Shown: one piece after another, positions 16,071-25,349 of the stretch
How positions within the stretch are numbered: position 1 is the first letter of the stretch
Layout of the letters: every line of letters starts with the position of its first letter
Source: Fuerstiella sp.
GTDB taxonomy: Bacteria; Planctomycetota; Planctomycetia; Planctomycetales; Planctomycetaceae
NCBI GenBank assembly: GCA_014238335.1
Contig: JABABI010000008.1
Span: 34,224 to 93,923, forward strand
Direction: 5' to 3'
Length of the DNA stretch: 59,700 nucleotides
Translations under genes and position numbers: made by a program
Notes under the pieces: model-generated
What the model saw: only the letters and a program-made list of their open reading frames with translations
What the model was told of the DNA's origin: nothing
Databases searched by the model: none

Positions 16071-19007
16071 ATGACCCACAGTGCGGATTTCCAGGAAATT
16101 TCAATTCTTATCCCCGGATACTCGATCGAAGATCTGCCATCAGATCTGAACGAGCGGAATGCGGCGTCATTGTTGAATGCATTCGCCGTAGCATGGCATC
16201 CCTGGCTGTTGCACAGATCCGCTCGTATTCCCGAGTTCCGACAAGCCGAATCCACCGAACTGCCGACCGGACAGCATCTGATCCTGGTGCCGGAATGCAG
16301 CGAAGACTGGCTGGGACACGACTGGCAGGAAAAGCTGTCGGATACTCTCAGCGTTGTCTTCCACGGCTGCGGTGACCGCGACGAGTGGACCAAAGCGATT
16401 GACGACGAGTTCGGCGTTGCAGCGGAAGCCATTCCGGAATCGCTGCTGGCAGATTTCTTTGCCTTGGGGACGACTCATCTTCAGGTGCTGCTGCTGAGTC
16501 GTCGAATGCATCATTTCGTGGACCCGGACGGACATCTGCTGGAATCCGAAGCATTTGCTGCCGCAGAAGCCGCCATCACCGGTGATGAAGCAAAGGCGCA
16601 GGACCATCTCAGACGCTGTTTTGAATGTTTGCTGGACTGTCGAGAACAGTTTTATCCGGTGGACTGTTTTCTGGTGGACATGTGCCTGCCATCCGATCAG
16701 ACCATGGCCGCTGACCTGCAGAGTCTGATCTCAGAAAGTCCGTCACTATCCCTGGTCTGCAGCGGCCACGAGCTCAGGAGCTTCTGTGCCATTGAACCGG
16801 ATTTTGCAGCAACGTTGAAGTCTGCTCTGGAAAGCGAGCGGCTGTCCCTGCTGACGGGCCACCAGAACGAACTACGGATTTCTCTGGGAGGCCTAAGCGC
16901 CGCCTATTCCGACATCCGCACCGCGCAGAACTGGCTGAGACAGCACGTAACCGACAAAAACCTGCACTGGGCCCGACGCCGTTTTGGCATGACCAGCAGC
17001 CTGCCGTCGCTGTTGTCGCTGTTCAACTTCGTCGGAGCGCTGCACGTTGTTCTGGACGACGGTCTGTATCCGGACCGGGAATTCGGGCAACTCAGCTGGC
17101 AGGCCCCGGATGGCAGCACAATACACTCGGTGTCACGAATTCCACTGGCGATCGACGGAGCCTCATCATTTCTGCGATTCGCCGACCGCTTCACCGAAAG
17201 CATGCAGGAAGATACGACTGCGGTGATGTTACTGGCGCGACTTCCCGTGGTGCAGTCTCCCTGGCTGACCGACCTGCAGATCGCTGCCAGCTACGCCCCC
17301 GTTCTCGGGCGCTTCGTCACAATGACCGACTTTATCGACCAAACTGGCAGCCAGGCGTCTGCGACAAAATTTGACGAAGGTGAGTATCTCAGTCCGTATC
17401 TGATTCAGTCGTCCGTGCTGAAAACGGAAGCCCCCATCACATCGCCGGCCGAACTGCACCAGCAAAGGTCTCAGCTTGAAACCGCCGCATTCGTGCACGC
17501 ATTAGGGGGTATTCTGAAACCAAAGAATGCGGCTGCGGTCTCCACAGAAGCAGCAGAAGCCGAACTCGACGAAGAGGAGGCACGAAGAATTGATCTGACG
17601 TCCTCCGAACCCGATACTCCCGCGCAACAAAAGGATCGACTGGGCCGAATCAGCAACACCATCGGACGCCAGCAGACAGAAGCCGCCCACCAACTGGCCC
17701 GCATGATTCCAACGACAGCTTCCACGGCGCAGGGAACCCTGCTGATCAACCCACTGCCCTGGACACGCAGATGTTCCATACCGTGGCCGCAGGACAATCA
17801 GCCTCCCGCTAAAAACAGCTGCGTGACGGCCCTGTGGCGTCAGAATCAGCAACAATTTCTGGACCTGGAATTGCCTGCCGGAGGCTTTGCGTGGATTCAT
17901 GAAACTACGGAATCTCAGAGGGCCATCGCACCAGCCAGCGCGAAGGGCAAGCCGCTGGCCGAAGATCTGATCATGAGGAACGAATACTTCGAAGTCACAC
18001 TGAGCGACACCACGGGCGGCATTTCTGCCGTGAATTTCCACAACCAGAGGTCCAATCGCGTCAGTCAGCAAGTGGCGTTTCGCTACGACAACCCAAAGAC
18101 TGTCACCATCGATGACGATGAAATGACTCTGGCCTACGCCGCGGTTCGACTGGTCTCGTCGCGAGTCCTGACCGCCGGGCCCTTCCACGGAGCGATCGAA
18201 ACGACGTGTGAGAACGTCGACGTGGAAACTCAGCAAGTCATGGCCAGGTTCCGCCAGACAATCACTGTAGAACGCACCTCACCGAGGATTCACATTCAAA
18301 TAGAGTTTGACGATCTGCCAACTCTGCCCGCCGGTAATCCGTGGATGACTTATTACGCCTGTCGGTTCGCATGGGACAACTCAGGCGCATCGATCACTCG
18401 CAGCATGCTGGGACAGGCCTCCGGCTTCCGCATGGAACGCTTTGAAGCCCCGGATTACGTTGAAGTCGCTGACTCAGACCAGCGGTTGCTGATCGTGCCA
18501 CACGGACGCCCGTATCACCGCCGCAGCGGACCGCGGATGCTGGACAGCCTGTTGCTGGTGGAAGGTGAATCCGAACGACATTTCGATTTCACGCTGGACT
18601 TTGACCAGCCTTACCCGATGCGGACGGCCACGGAAGTTCTGCAGCCCCTGCTGCCGGTAACGACGGCTTCCAGTATTCCAGCTGGCCCCGGATCCGCCTG
18701 GATTCTGGGCCTGTCCGCGAAGAACGTGATTGTCGCGAGAACCAGATGGGAACCGGCAGGCGTCCAGTCATCTGCGCCGGACGACACGGACCAGACAGCA
18801 ACGTCGTCGCCTTCTCGTCTGGTTCTGCTGCTGCAGGAAACAGAAGGCCAGTCGATCGCGTGTCTGGTGCGAACGGCCCGTCCACCCGTCAGTGCGAAAC
18901 TGCGGCACCCGGACGGAACGGCAATTCTGGAACTGCCGATCTCCGAGAAAGGCATTTCCGTGGCATTCCACCGGTTTCAGATTAATGAAGTGGAACTGAC
19001 TTTCTGA
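16071..19007 (+). CDS. GH38-like (alpha-mannosidase-related) protein
   Basis: 978 residues, start ATG preceded by CAGG. No signal peptide is visible, so it is probably cytoplasmic. The middle region (RRRFGMTSSLPSLLSLFNFVG, about residue 305, then LSWQAPDGSTIHSVSR) resembles the beta/alpha barrel of GH38/GH57-type enzymes. A charged helical linker (about 480-545) follows. The C-terminal half (MRNEYFEVTLSDTTGGISAV, about 637; RTSPRIHIQIEFDD; RRSGPRMLDSLLLV) fits the beta-sandwich domains of GH38 alpha-mannosidases. I cannot place the catalytic nucleophile Asp or the zinc ligands with confidence in the N-terminal part, so activity is uncertain. The gene lies 73 bp upstream of cmk on the same strand. 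Family assignment is moderate; substrate unknown. Confidence 0.75.
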   Translation: MTHSADFQEISILIPGYSIEDLPSDLNERNAASLLNAFAVAWHPWLLHRSARIPEFRQAESTELPTGQHLILVPECSEDWLGHDWQEKLSDTLSVVFHGCGDRDEWTKAIDDEFGVAAEAIPESLLADFFALGTTHLQVLLLSRRMHHFVDPDGHLLESEAFAAAEAAITGDEAKAQDHLRRCFECLLDCREQFYPVDCFLVDMCLPSDQTMAADLQSLISESPSLSLVCSGHELRSFCAIEPDFAATLKSALESERLSLLTGHQNELRISLGGLSAAYSDIRTAQNWLRQHVTDKNLHWARRRFGMTSSLPSLLSLFNFVGALHVVLDDGLYPDREFGQLSWQAPDGSTIHSVSRIPLAIDGASSFLRFADRFTESMQEDTTAVMLLARLPVVQSPWLTDLQIAASYAPVLGRFVTMTDFIDQTGSQASATKFDEGEYLSPYLIQSSVLKTEAPITSPAELHQQRSQLETAAFVHALGGILKPKNAAAVSTEAAEAELDEEEARRIDLTSSEPDTPAQQKDRLGRISNTIGRQQTEAAHQLARMIPTTASTAQGTLLINPLPWTRRCSIPWPQDNQPPAKNSCVTALWRQNQQQFLDLELPAGGFAWIHETTESQRAIAPASAKGKPLAEDLIMRNEYFEVTLSDTTGGISAVNFHNQRSNRVSQQVAFRYDNPKTVTIDDDEMTLAYAAVRLVSSRVLTAGPFHGAIETTCENVDVETQQVMARFRQTITVERTSPRIHIQIEFDDLPTLPAGNPWMTYYACRFAWDNSGASITRSMLGQASGFRMERFEAPDYVEVADSDQRLLIVPHGRPYHRRSGPRMLDSLLLVEGESERHFDFTLDFDQPYPMRTATEVLQPLLPVTTASSIPAGPGSAWILGLSAKNVIVARTRWEPAGVQSSAPDDTDQTATSSPSRLVLLLQETEGQSIACLVRTARPPVSAKLRHPDGTAILELPISEKGISVAFHRFQINEVELTF

Positions 19008-19080
19008 CCGGGATCAGGACGTGTAAAACCGTCACGCACCGACCACTTGAATGATTACCGCCCTTTAACCCTTTACCATC

Positions 19081-19722
19081 ATGATCATCACCATCGACGG
19101 CCCGGCAGGTTCAGGCAAGAGCACCGTCGCAAAACTTCTGGCAGAGCGGCTGAATGTTCGTTTTCTCGACACCGGTGCAATGTATCGAGCCGTAGCGCTG
19201 GCGGTCCTGCAGGGCGGTGCTGAAGAATCCGATGCTCAGGCCGTGGGGAAAATCGCCGGCGATGCGGACATCCGTTTTGACGACGAGACGATTACCCTGA
19301 ATGGCAACGGAGTTGCCGCAGAAATTCGCACACCGGAAGTGACGGCAATTTCCTCTGTCGTGGCGGCCAACACTGACGTTCGCACGCGTCTGGTGGAACT
19401 GCAGCGTGCTGTGGGACGTCAGGGCAGCCTGGTCACCGAGGGCCGTGATCAGGGGTCCGTCGTCTTTCCGGATGCCGAATTCAAATTCTTCGTCACTGCT
19501 TCGGTGGATGCCAGAGCCCGAAGGCGGCACCGTGAATTGATTGCCGGCGGCTCCAGTCTGACACTGGCAACCGTTCGAACTCAACTGCAGCAACGCGATG
19601 CACGCGACGAAAACCGACAGCACGCGCCCATGAAACCTGCCACTGATGCCGTGATTCTTGATACCAGCGACATGTCTATCGTTCAGGTGGTGAATGCCAT
19701 CACGGCTATGGTGGAACCGTAG
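19081..19722 (+). CDS. cmk: Cytidylate kinase
   Basis: Phosphorylates CMP and dCMP to the diphosphates using ATP. The 213 residues begin MIITIDGPAGSGKSTVAKLL, the P-loop signature of Cmk, followed by the CMP-binding segment FLDTGAMYRAVAL. The conserved TEGRDQGSVVFPDAEFKFFVTAS and ARARRR segments, and a helix with RDARDENR (canonical RDxxDxxR, the lid/base-contact motif), are all present. Length is normal. No strong ribosome-binding site precedes the ATG, but the P-loop position fixes the start. It probably shares a transcript with the upstream GH38-like gene. Confidence 0.96.
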   Translation: MIITIDGPAGSGKSTVAKLLAERLNVRFLDTGAMYRAVALAVLQGGAEESDAQAVGKIAGDADIRFDDETITLNGNGVAAEIRTPEVTAISSVVAANTDVRTRLVELQRAVGRQGSLVTEGRDQGSVVFPDAEFKFFVTASVDARARRRHRELIAGGSSLTLATVRTQLQQRDARDENRQHAPMKPATDAVILDTSDMSIVQVVNAITAMVEP

Positions 19723-19761
19723 GCCGAGCACCCGGCAATTGCCGTAGCGGGCTGCCAACCT

Positions 19762-19782
19762 GCTGTGAATGAAATTCACAGC
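19762..19782. other. Perfect 9-bp inverted repeat (hairpin) after cmk
   Basis: Arms GCTGTGAAT and ATTCACAGC separated by GAA, 39 bp past the cmk stop. There is no following T-tract, so a factor-independent terminator is not well supported; an operator or an RNA hairpin protecting the 3' end is equally possible. The surrounding gap 19723-20041 (319 bp) shows nothing else. Confidence 0.5.
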
Positions 19783-20041
19783 TGCCGGACAGACGAACAG
19801 CCTCTACCATGTTTAAGACGGGAGCATACTAACCCCGTTTTTCGCACGTTATTTGTTGTCCTGGCAGACGGTTGTGGCAATAATATGGCTAAAATCGGCA
19901 CTCCCTGTGTCAATTCCAACCGATGCTGCTCGACGGCCGACAGGTCGGTCGACCATGCTTCATTCCCGAGCGGCAGCTCGCGCCGGCAGGCAGCCGGCAC
20001 TGCTTCAATCATATTACACTCGTCAAAGGTATCATTGGCTG

Positions 20042-21202
20042 ATGAGAATCCTTCTCGCATATTCGCTCATCGTCATTCTTCAAACACCGCTCCGGTCTGC
20101 CGACGACGCCCCTGGCATCGTCAAAGAAAAGCCGGCGGACGGTCGCAGCGTCGACGTCGACAGTGGTTTCATGGTCCCCTATACCGTGACGATTCCCGGA
20201 ACGGAGGTCACGTTCCAGATGGAACCGGTTCCGGGCGGCGAGTTCGCTATGGGCAGTACCGCCACGGAAAGCGGGCGAGAAGAATGCGAAGGTCCGCAAA
20301 GGAAGTTCACGGTCAAACCGTTCTGGATGGCCCGCTGCGAAGTCACGTGGGCAGAATATAAAAACTTCATACACGTGTACGACGCGTTCAAGGAATTTGA
20401 ACAGCACGGCATTCGTAAGGTCACGGACGAAAACAAGGTTGACGCGATCACGGCACCAACACCGCTGTACGAACCTGACTTTACGTTTGAATACGGCGAA
20501 GAGGATCAGCAACCCGCCGTCACCATCACACAATATTCTGCCAAGCAATACAGTAAATGGCTGTCGGCCATTACAGGAACGCAGTTTCGACTGCCTGCAG
20601 AAGCCGAATGGGAATACGCCTGCCGAGCTGGATCGACCACCGCATTTCACTTCGGCGACGATGCCTCAAAACTGGGTGACTACGCATGGTTCGAAGCAAA
20701 TTCAGACGACAACGGCACCAGGAAAGTGGGCCAGAAGAAACCCAACGCGTGGGGCCTGCTGGACATGCACGGCAATGCCGCTGAATGGGTGCTGGACCAG
20801 TTTCAACCGTACACTGCCGGTGACAAAACTCTAAACGCCGCCACCGACTGGGTCCGCGCTCCGAAGCTGGATCCGCGAATTGTTCGAGGCGGCAGCTGGC
20901 AGTTTGCGGCCACCGAATGCCGCTCCGCATCCCGATTTCCATCCGACTCATCAACATGGAAAGAGACAGACCCGAACCTCCCCAAGAGCCCGTGGTGGTA
21001 CACCGACGACCCTGCTCGCGGTGTTGGCTTCCGTCTGATCCGTCCTCTTGAAACCGTATCGCGTGCGGCCATGGAAGAGTTCTGGAAAATCGACAACGAA
21101 GACACAATGTACGATGTTGAGGATCGATTGAGCGAAGGTCGCGGCGCCCAGGGAATCGTGGACATAACGCTGCCGGCGGCGATCGAGAAACTAAACGACT
21201 AA
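20042..21202 (+). CDS. Exported SUMF1/formylglycine-generating-enzyme-domain protein
   Basis: 386 residues from an ATG that gives a signal peptide (MRILLAYSLIVILQTPLRSA); an in-frame ATG at 19853 would add an unlikely 63-residue leader. The rest is a full SUMF1/FGE-sulfatase fold: VPGGEFAMGS (about residue 62), WMARCEVTWAEYKNF, QYSKWLSAITGTQFRLPAEAEWEYACRAG, WGLLDMHGNAAEWVLD and RIVRGGSWQFAATECRSASR near the C-terminus, ending GVGFRLIRPL. True FGEs have two cysteines in the last motif (RGGSxxC...YC); here the first is Phe and only the second Cys remains. It is therefore probably not a sulfatase-activating oxidase but one of the many planctomycete SUMF1 paralogues of unknown role, acting outside the cytoplasm. 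Transcription probably ends at the hairpin around 21324-21397. Confidence 0.88.
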   Translation: MRILLAYSLIVILQTPLRSADDAPGIVKEKPADGRSVDVDSGFMVPYTVTIPGTEVTFQMEPVPGGEFAMGSTATESGREECEGPQRKFTVKPFWMARCEVTWAEYKNFIHVYDAFKEFEQHGIRKVTDENKVDAITAPTPLYEPDFTFEYGEEDQQPAVTITQYSAKQYSKWLSAITGTQFRLPAEAEWEYACRAGSTTAFHFGDDASKLGDYAWFEANSDDNGTRKVGQKKPNAWGLLDMHGNAAEWVLDQFQPYTAGDKTLNAATDWVRAPKLDPRIVRGGSWQFAATECRSASRFPSDSSTWKETDPNLPKSPWWYTDDPARGVGFRLIRPLETVSRAAMEEFWKIDNEDTMYDVEDRLSEGRGAQGIVDITLPAAIEKLND

Positions 21203-21323
21203 ACGGCTTTCAGTACAGGCACGCAGCGCCAGCAAGTTCCCTCCGGCTGACGCTGAGGGCTAAGTGCTGACGCCACTTCGCGGCTGATCACAGTTCACCC
21301 GGCGGTTGCACAACAGGACCAAT

Positions 21324-21397
21324 AAAGGGGGCTGGAACCTAAAGCCGGAAAGGCCCTGTGGGGATTTCGCACTAAGGGTTCCTGCCCCCTTTTCTTC
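21324..21397. terminator. Probable bidirectional terminator
   Basis: Arms AAAGGGGGCTGGAACC (21324-21339) and GGTTCCTGCCCCCTTT (21378-21393) pair over 16 positions with one mismatch, with TTCTTC after the right arm. The loop is large (38 nt) and may fold further. It sits between convergent genes ending at 21202 (+) and 21400 (-), so it could serve both. Confidence 0.65.
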
Positions 21398-21399
21398 AA

Positions 21400-22896
21400 T
21401 CACTGACTGTTCTTCGTGTCGTCGTCGTCGGCATTCTTTTCGAAGTGCCCGTGTTCGGCGGCCAGCATCAGAGTCAGATAGTCCAGCCGGGCACAATTGG
21501 CAATTTTGCTGAAATTGATACCGGCCATCGTATCCGTCGGTTTGTGGTAGTGAGGCGTAAAGCCCCCGAACAGAAATGTAATGGGCACACCTTTCTTGGC
21601 AAACGAAGCGTGATCGCTTCGATTGTAGACGCCTTCCTGATCGTACTCGAAAACGAAGTTCACGTGCTGGTTTGCAGCCAGCGTCAGCTCATGCAGCTGG
21701 TCAGAAATTTTCTTGCTGCCCACCAGGTGAATCGTGTTTTCGTTTTCAGTGGCCGGTTCTTTGTCGGATTCTTCGTTGCGGCCGACCATGTCGATATTCA
21801 GCATGCAGACCATATCCTTCAGGGGACGCAACGGATTCGCCGCGTAGTGCTTTGAACCCAGCAGTCCTCTTTCTTCGGCGCAGAACGCCATCAGCAGAAC
21901 ACTGCGTTTCGGTTTTTGAGGATTCGTGTGGATCGCCCCGGCGATCTGCAGAATTGATGTGGAGCCGGACCCGTTGTCGTCCGCTCCGGGATAGACGCTG
22001 CCCTGCTGCAGGCCCAGATGGTCCAGATGAGCGCCAATACAAACGTGCTCGTTCCGCAGCGACTCGTCGGAACCGGGATACCAGCCAACCACATTCGGCA
22101 CGTCGATCGATTCGTGTTCAACCTTCAGGTGCAAGTCCGCTTCAGACGACGACGTCATCAGCTGATTCTTTTCCGGATTTTTCGCTGCAAAGAACTCACC
22201 GTTGATTTCGCAGTCAGCAGCCAGCTTGTTGGCCATGGTGACACCAAGCTTTGCCAAAGGCACTGCGCCGGGAGTCCGTTCCAGTTGTGAAACAGACTGA
22301 GACCGAACGCGCGAGTCTCGCTCCACGACGAAAACACAAGCCGGACGTCCCTTCACAATCAGCACATCGTTCACAGCCATACGATTCGCAGACTGAACAA
22401 CCAGCAACCGTCCGGCGAACGCTCCGTCTTCCAGCACCGGACGTTTCTTCGTAACTCGAGCGAAGGTCACCGGCAGCTTACCGTCGAATGTGCCGAAATA
22501 GTTTTCGACGCCAAAGTCGTTACCGGACAGGACGGCGGTTTCGTCAATGCTCAGCGTCGTAACTGCAACATCGATCTCTGTACGATTGAATGGCAGAAAC
22601 TGAAACCAGCTGCCATCCTCACCGGCAGGCTGAAATCCGCGGTCTGCCAGCTGAGTCGAAAACCACTGCGCCGCCTTCAAAAATCCTTCCTGCCCTGTGC
22701 CTCGGCCGGCAAAATCCGAGCTGGCAAGGACCGACAGCAGGCTCTCCGATTCCTTCTCTGTGATGCTCTGGAATCCCTCGCGAAATCTAGGCGGAACCTC
22801 TGTGGCGCCGTCGTATTGGGCAATCACATCGCTGCAGCAGGCAACAGTCGTGAACAGACAGAAGAATTTCGTACCGGGCAACCAAGAGTTTTTCAT
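21400..22896 (-). CDS. Exported M28-family metallopeptidase
   Basis: 498 residues; the ATG at 22896 has AAGGA five bases upstream and gives a signal peptide (MKNSWLPGTKFFCLFTTVACCSDVIA), whereas the ATG ten codons upstream does not. The C-terminal half is an M28 di-zinc aminopeptidase domain with ligands and catalytic residues visible: GAHLDHLG (His and following Asp), YPGADDNGSGSTSIL (bridging Asp), CAEERGLLGS (Glu pair), NIDMVGR (Asp) and TPHYHKPTDT (His). The segment before it, about residues 110-250, looks like a PA-type insert (ALLVVQSANRMAVND style). It should cleave N-terminal residues from peptides outside the cytoplasm. A decayed lipoprotein gene lies 271 bp upstream on the same strand. 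Confidence 0.93.
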   Translation of the reverse strand: MKNSWLPGTKFFCLFTTVACCSDVIAQYDGATEVPPRFREGFQSITEKESESLLSVLASSDFAGRGTGQEGFLKAAQWFSTQLADRGFQPAGEDGSWFQFLPFNRTEIDVAVTTLSIDETAVLSGNDFGVENYFGTFDGKLPVTFARVTKKRPVLEDGAFAGRLLVVQSANRMAVNDVLIVKGRPACVFVVERDSRVRSQSVSQLERTPGAVPLAKLGVTMANKLAADCEINGEFFAAKNPEKNQLMTSSSEADLHLKVEHESIDVPNVVGWYPGSDESLRNEHVCIGAHLDHLGLQQGSVYPGADDNGSGSTSILQIAGAIHTNPQKPKRSVLLMAFCAEERGLLGSKHYAANPLRPLKDMVCMLNIDMVGRNEESDKEPATENENTIHLVGSKKISDQLHELTLAANQHVNFVFEYDQEGVYNRSDHASFAKKGVPITFLFGGFTPHYHKPTDTMAGINFSKIANCARLDYLTLMLAAEHGHFEKNADDDDTKNSQ

Positions 22897-23167
22897 GTTA
22901 TTCCTTGATGAGAGCAGTCCTCTCAACCTGAAATTGAGTTATTGACGCGGAACAGATCATTGACCATCGCAGATCAGACCACAGTCACGATAGCCGGTTT
23001 CTGACCCTGCGAAAACCGAAGCATTCATGAATGTTCCGACTCGGGGTGCGCGGCGGCTTCCGGCTGCAGACGCGTTGCGCAGGGTTTGCAAAAAACGAGG
23101 ATGCCAGGCGTGGCTCCCCAACAGGGACAGATGCCCCCGAAATACGGAGCAATCGATACCTGCAGCT

Positions 23168-24440
23168 TCAAATCGTCAGCAGAGGAATCTGGGCACCGTC
23201 GTCCGCTCTGATCTTAAGGTTGCTCAGCTCCAGCAGCAGGTTGAACGTGGATTTGGAATTCAGGTCGCAGTTCGAAATGGAGAACCAGTATCCACGGTGC
23301 TTGACGGCAACGTCTGCATCAACAGGCCGCTTCCTGCTGTAATGCACGTGAAACAGACCGGAAGTCATGTCACCCCAGTTGAAGGGGGGCCCGAAATCGT
23401 CAACTGTGGACCACACGCAACCACATCGATAGTGTTCCGGCGGCGCGCTCACGGCATGAGACAGATAGAACATCATTTCTTTAAGAGAACGAGTGCTCAT
23501 AGTGAGCTCGTCTCTCAGGAGTATGGGAACACCCGGCCCGGTACCGTGTTGCACAAGTCTGCGACTGTGTAGAGTTTTCAGTTGTCCCGCACTGTCAATT
23601 CTGATGCGGTAGCTCGAAAGATTCGGCTGCAACTCCAGCGTGTGGCAAATCTCAGCCACTTCAGGAGAAGTCTCGGACGTGCCGGCAAAACGCAGAACCG
23701 GCACGCTCGTGGTCACCGAACGTTTCCAGAGTTCCGCCGTCTGATTATCGCCGGACATTCGGAATTCGTATCCCTGCTGAGCCGCCGACAGCATATCATC
23801 CCTGTCCAGCGAAACGTGTGCCAAAGAAATGGCTTCAATAACCTTCGAAGCGTCTGTCGTGACTCGGGCTTCCAACCCAACCTCCACCGAATGCTGATCA
23901 AGCTGCAGCTGCCGGAACAGTTGCGTCAGATACAGGAATTCCTCGTATTCAGGCTTCCGCCTGGGCGTGGGACCGCCGGCGCTGGGGGCATTGCCGGTCT
24001 CATTGAGATTTCGAACGATGAGTCGCAGCACTCGATCGATGGCCCATCCCTTCGACGCCAGCAGGTCCAGCGTTTCCAGACTCACCGGCGACAGTTTTCG
24101 CTGATTGAAATCCTTGCCCTGATCGGGAGAGTACACGATGGTCGGTTTTGACGGGGCACCTGGTGCACCCGATCCCTTGCAGATGGCATGTCAGATGCCA
24201 TCTGCAGTGAGATTTGCGTGATTAGGTGTACTGGCCGGTGATGCTGGAAACGACGAGAAACTCATCGGACTCGTAGTATCGTATGCGCACCAGACTCAGC
24301 AGCAATTCTTCGCGATGCGTCGCCTGAACGGCGCGATTTTAGTTCAGCCGGCTGTGTTGCAGGCTCTTCGGTCCCAGTACACAGCCACACGCCGTAGTGA
24401 TACAGACGAGCAATATGACCACAGATTGAAATTCGCGCAT
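23168..24440 (-). pseudogene. Decayed lipoprotein gene (nonsense, internal deletion, frameshift)
   Basis: A start ATG at 24440, with GGAG nine bases upstream, opens a lipoprotein leader MREFQSVVILLVCITTACGC followed by VLGPKSLQHSRLN. A TAA at 24341-24339 then interrupts the frame. Reading through gives NRAVQATHREELLLSLVRIR and YYESDEFLVVSSITGQYT before a second in-frame TAA (24224-24222). The text resembles a family of bacterial lipoproteins with RLxYNxAVQxxxxEELLLNLVRLRY near the N-terminus. After a 27-bp palindrome the reading shifts by one frame and continues as SGAPGAPSKPTIVYSPDQGK and about 310 further residues to a normal stop at 23168. The 322-residue tail from a GTG at 24136 is open but lacks any secretion signal. 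The gene therefore appears to carry one nonsense mutation and to have lost a middle segment. The family link is from memory of the motif, not a search. Confidence 0.75.
24179..24205. repeat. Perfect palindrome at the break in the decayed lipoprotein gene
   Basis: Arms GCAGATGGCAT and ATGCCATCTGC (11 bp, perfect) around the 5-bp loop GTCAG. It lies exactly where the reading frame of the decayed lipoprotein gene breaks. A shorter related palindrome sits upstream of cysK (42021-42044). Confidence 0.85.
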
Positions 24441-24958
24441 CGGTTCCGGCTCCAGGCAGCATTTATGGGCCGTTCGCGACGCAAGCACAGTGTAAACCGT
24501 TTCTTTTCTGACGATTTTCGCGGTATTAAGGGTATTCGGACCTGATTCCCTGCATCACGAGACCCGGTGCGATACAACGCTTTCCCTTTCAATGACAGCT
24601 GGACGAACGCTGGCCAGCAGCTTTTCTGCCACCCCAAAGCTAATATGGAAAGGGCAGCGGAAAAGTAATCGAACAGAAGTCCGGCATATTCGGAGTACCG
24701 CTGTGGTTGAAAATCGACAGACCTGAATGCCAACGATCGCGCGGCCGTTCCATCACGCCCAGCGGAAGTGAGAAGTATTGTCGGTTTCCTCAGGCCCCCC
24801 ACAACGTGTCGCTCCTGACATCGCATCGTGATTTTTCCACAACCGGTGTCCCTGGGCAGCGAATCCAGTCCGGTTCGTGTAAGCTGCAGCCGGTTGAAAT
24901 TCCGGGAGGCCACGCGGCGTCAGCGTTTTTTTTACTTTGCTCAGCCAGCAGGATCGTC
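24441..24958. other. 518-bp intergenic region
   Basis: Lies between the start of the leftward decayed lipoprotein gene and the rightward carbinolamine dehydratase gene. Open frames here lack ribosome-binding sites and recognisable products. A T-rich run around 24927-24935 has no clear hairpin. Promoters for both flanking genes would be here, but I cannot place them. Confidence 0.5.
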
Positions 24959-25321
24959 ATGACAGATTTGTCAACCACCGAACAATTGTGCTCCACCAAA
25001 TGCGTACCCTGCGAAGGGGGCGTGCCAAAACTGACATCGGAAGAAGCTCAACGGCAGCTTCAGGAAGTGCACGGCTGGCAGCTGCAGGAAGAGCCGGATC
25101 GAATCACTCGATCGTGGACGGTAAAGAATTTCATGGCCGGCCTGGCGTTTTTCGACAGGGTCGCTCAACTGGCTGAAGATGAAGGCCACCACCCGGATCT
25201 CCATCTTGTCGGCTATCGCAATGTCACCATCGATATCTGGACACATGCGATTGGAGGCCTTTCGCTGAACGATTTCATCCTGGCGGCTAAGATTGACCGA
25301 CTGCCGATTGACGAAAAATAG
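24959..25321 (+). CDS. 4a-hydroxytetrahydrobiopterin dehydratase (PCD/DCoH family)
   Basis: 120 residues; AGGA lies five bases before the ATG. Pterin-4a-carbinolamine dehydratase removes water from 4a-hydroxytetrahydrobiopterin to regenerate the pterin cofactor. The family core is clear: LQEVHGWQL, RSWTVKNFMAGLAFFDRVAQLAEDEGHHPDLHLVGYRNVTIDIWTHAIGGLSLNDFILAAKID, including the catalytic His pair in EGHHPD and the later Thr-His. No phenylalanine hydroxylase is in the window, so its client may be elsewhere or it may serve in molybdopterin or another pterin pathway. A LarA-like gene follows after 28 bp, probably in the same transcript. Confidence 0.93.
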   Translation: MTDLSTTEQLCSTKCVPCEGGVPKLTSEEAQRQLQEVHGWQLQEEPDRITRSWTVKNFMAGLAFFDRVAQLAEDEGHHPDLHLVGYRNVTIDIWTHAIGGLSLNDFILAAKIDRLPIDEK

Positions 25322-25349
25322 GCGTCCCTTTCTGTCAGCACCTGCGATT

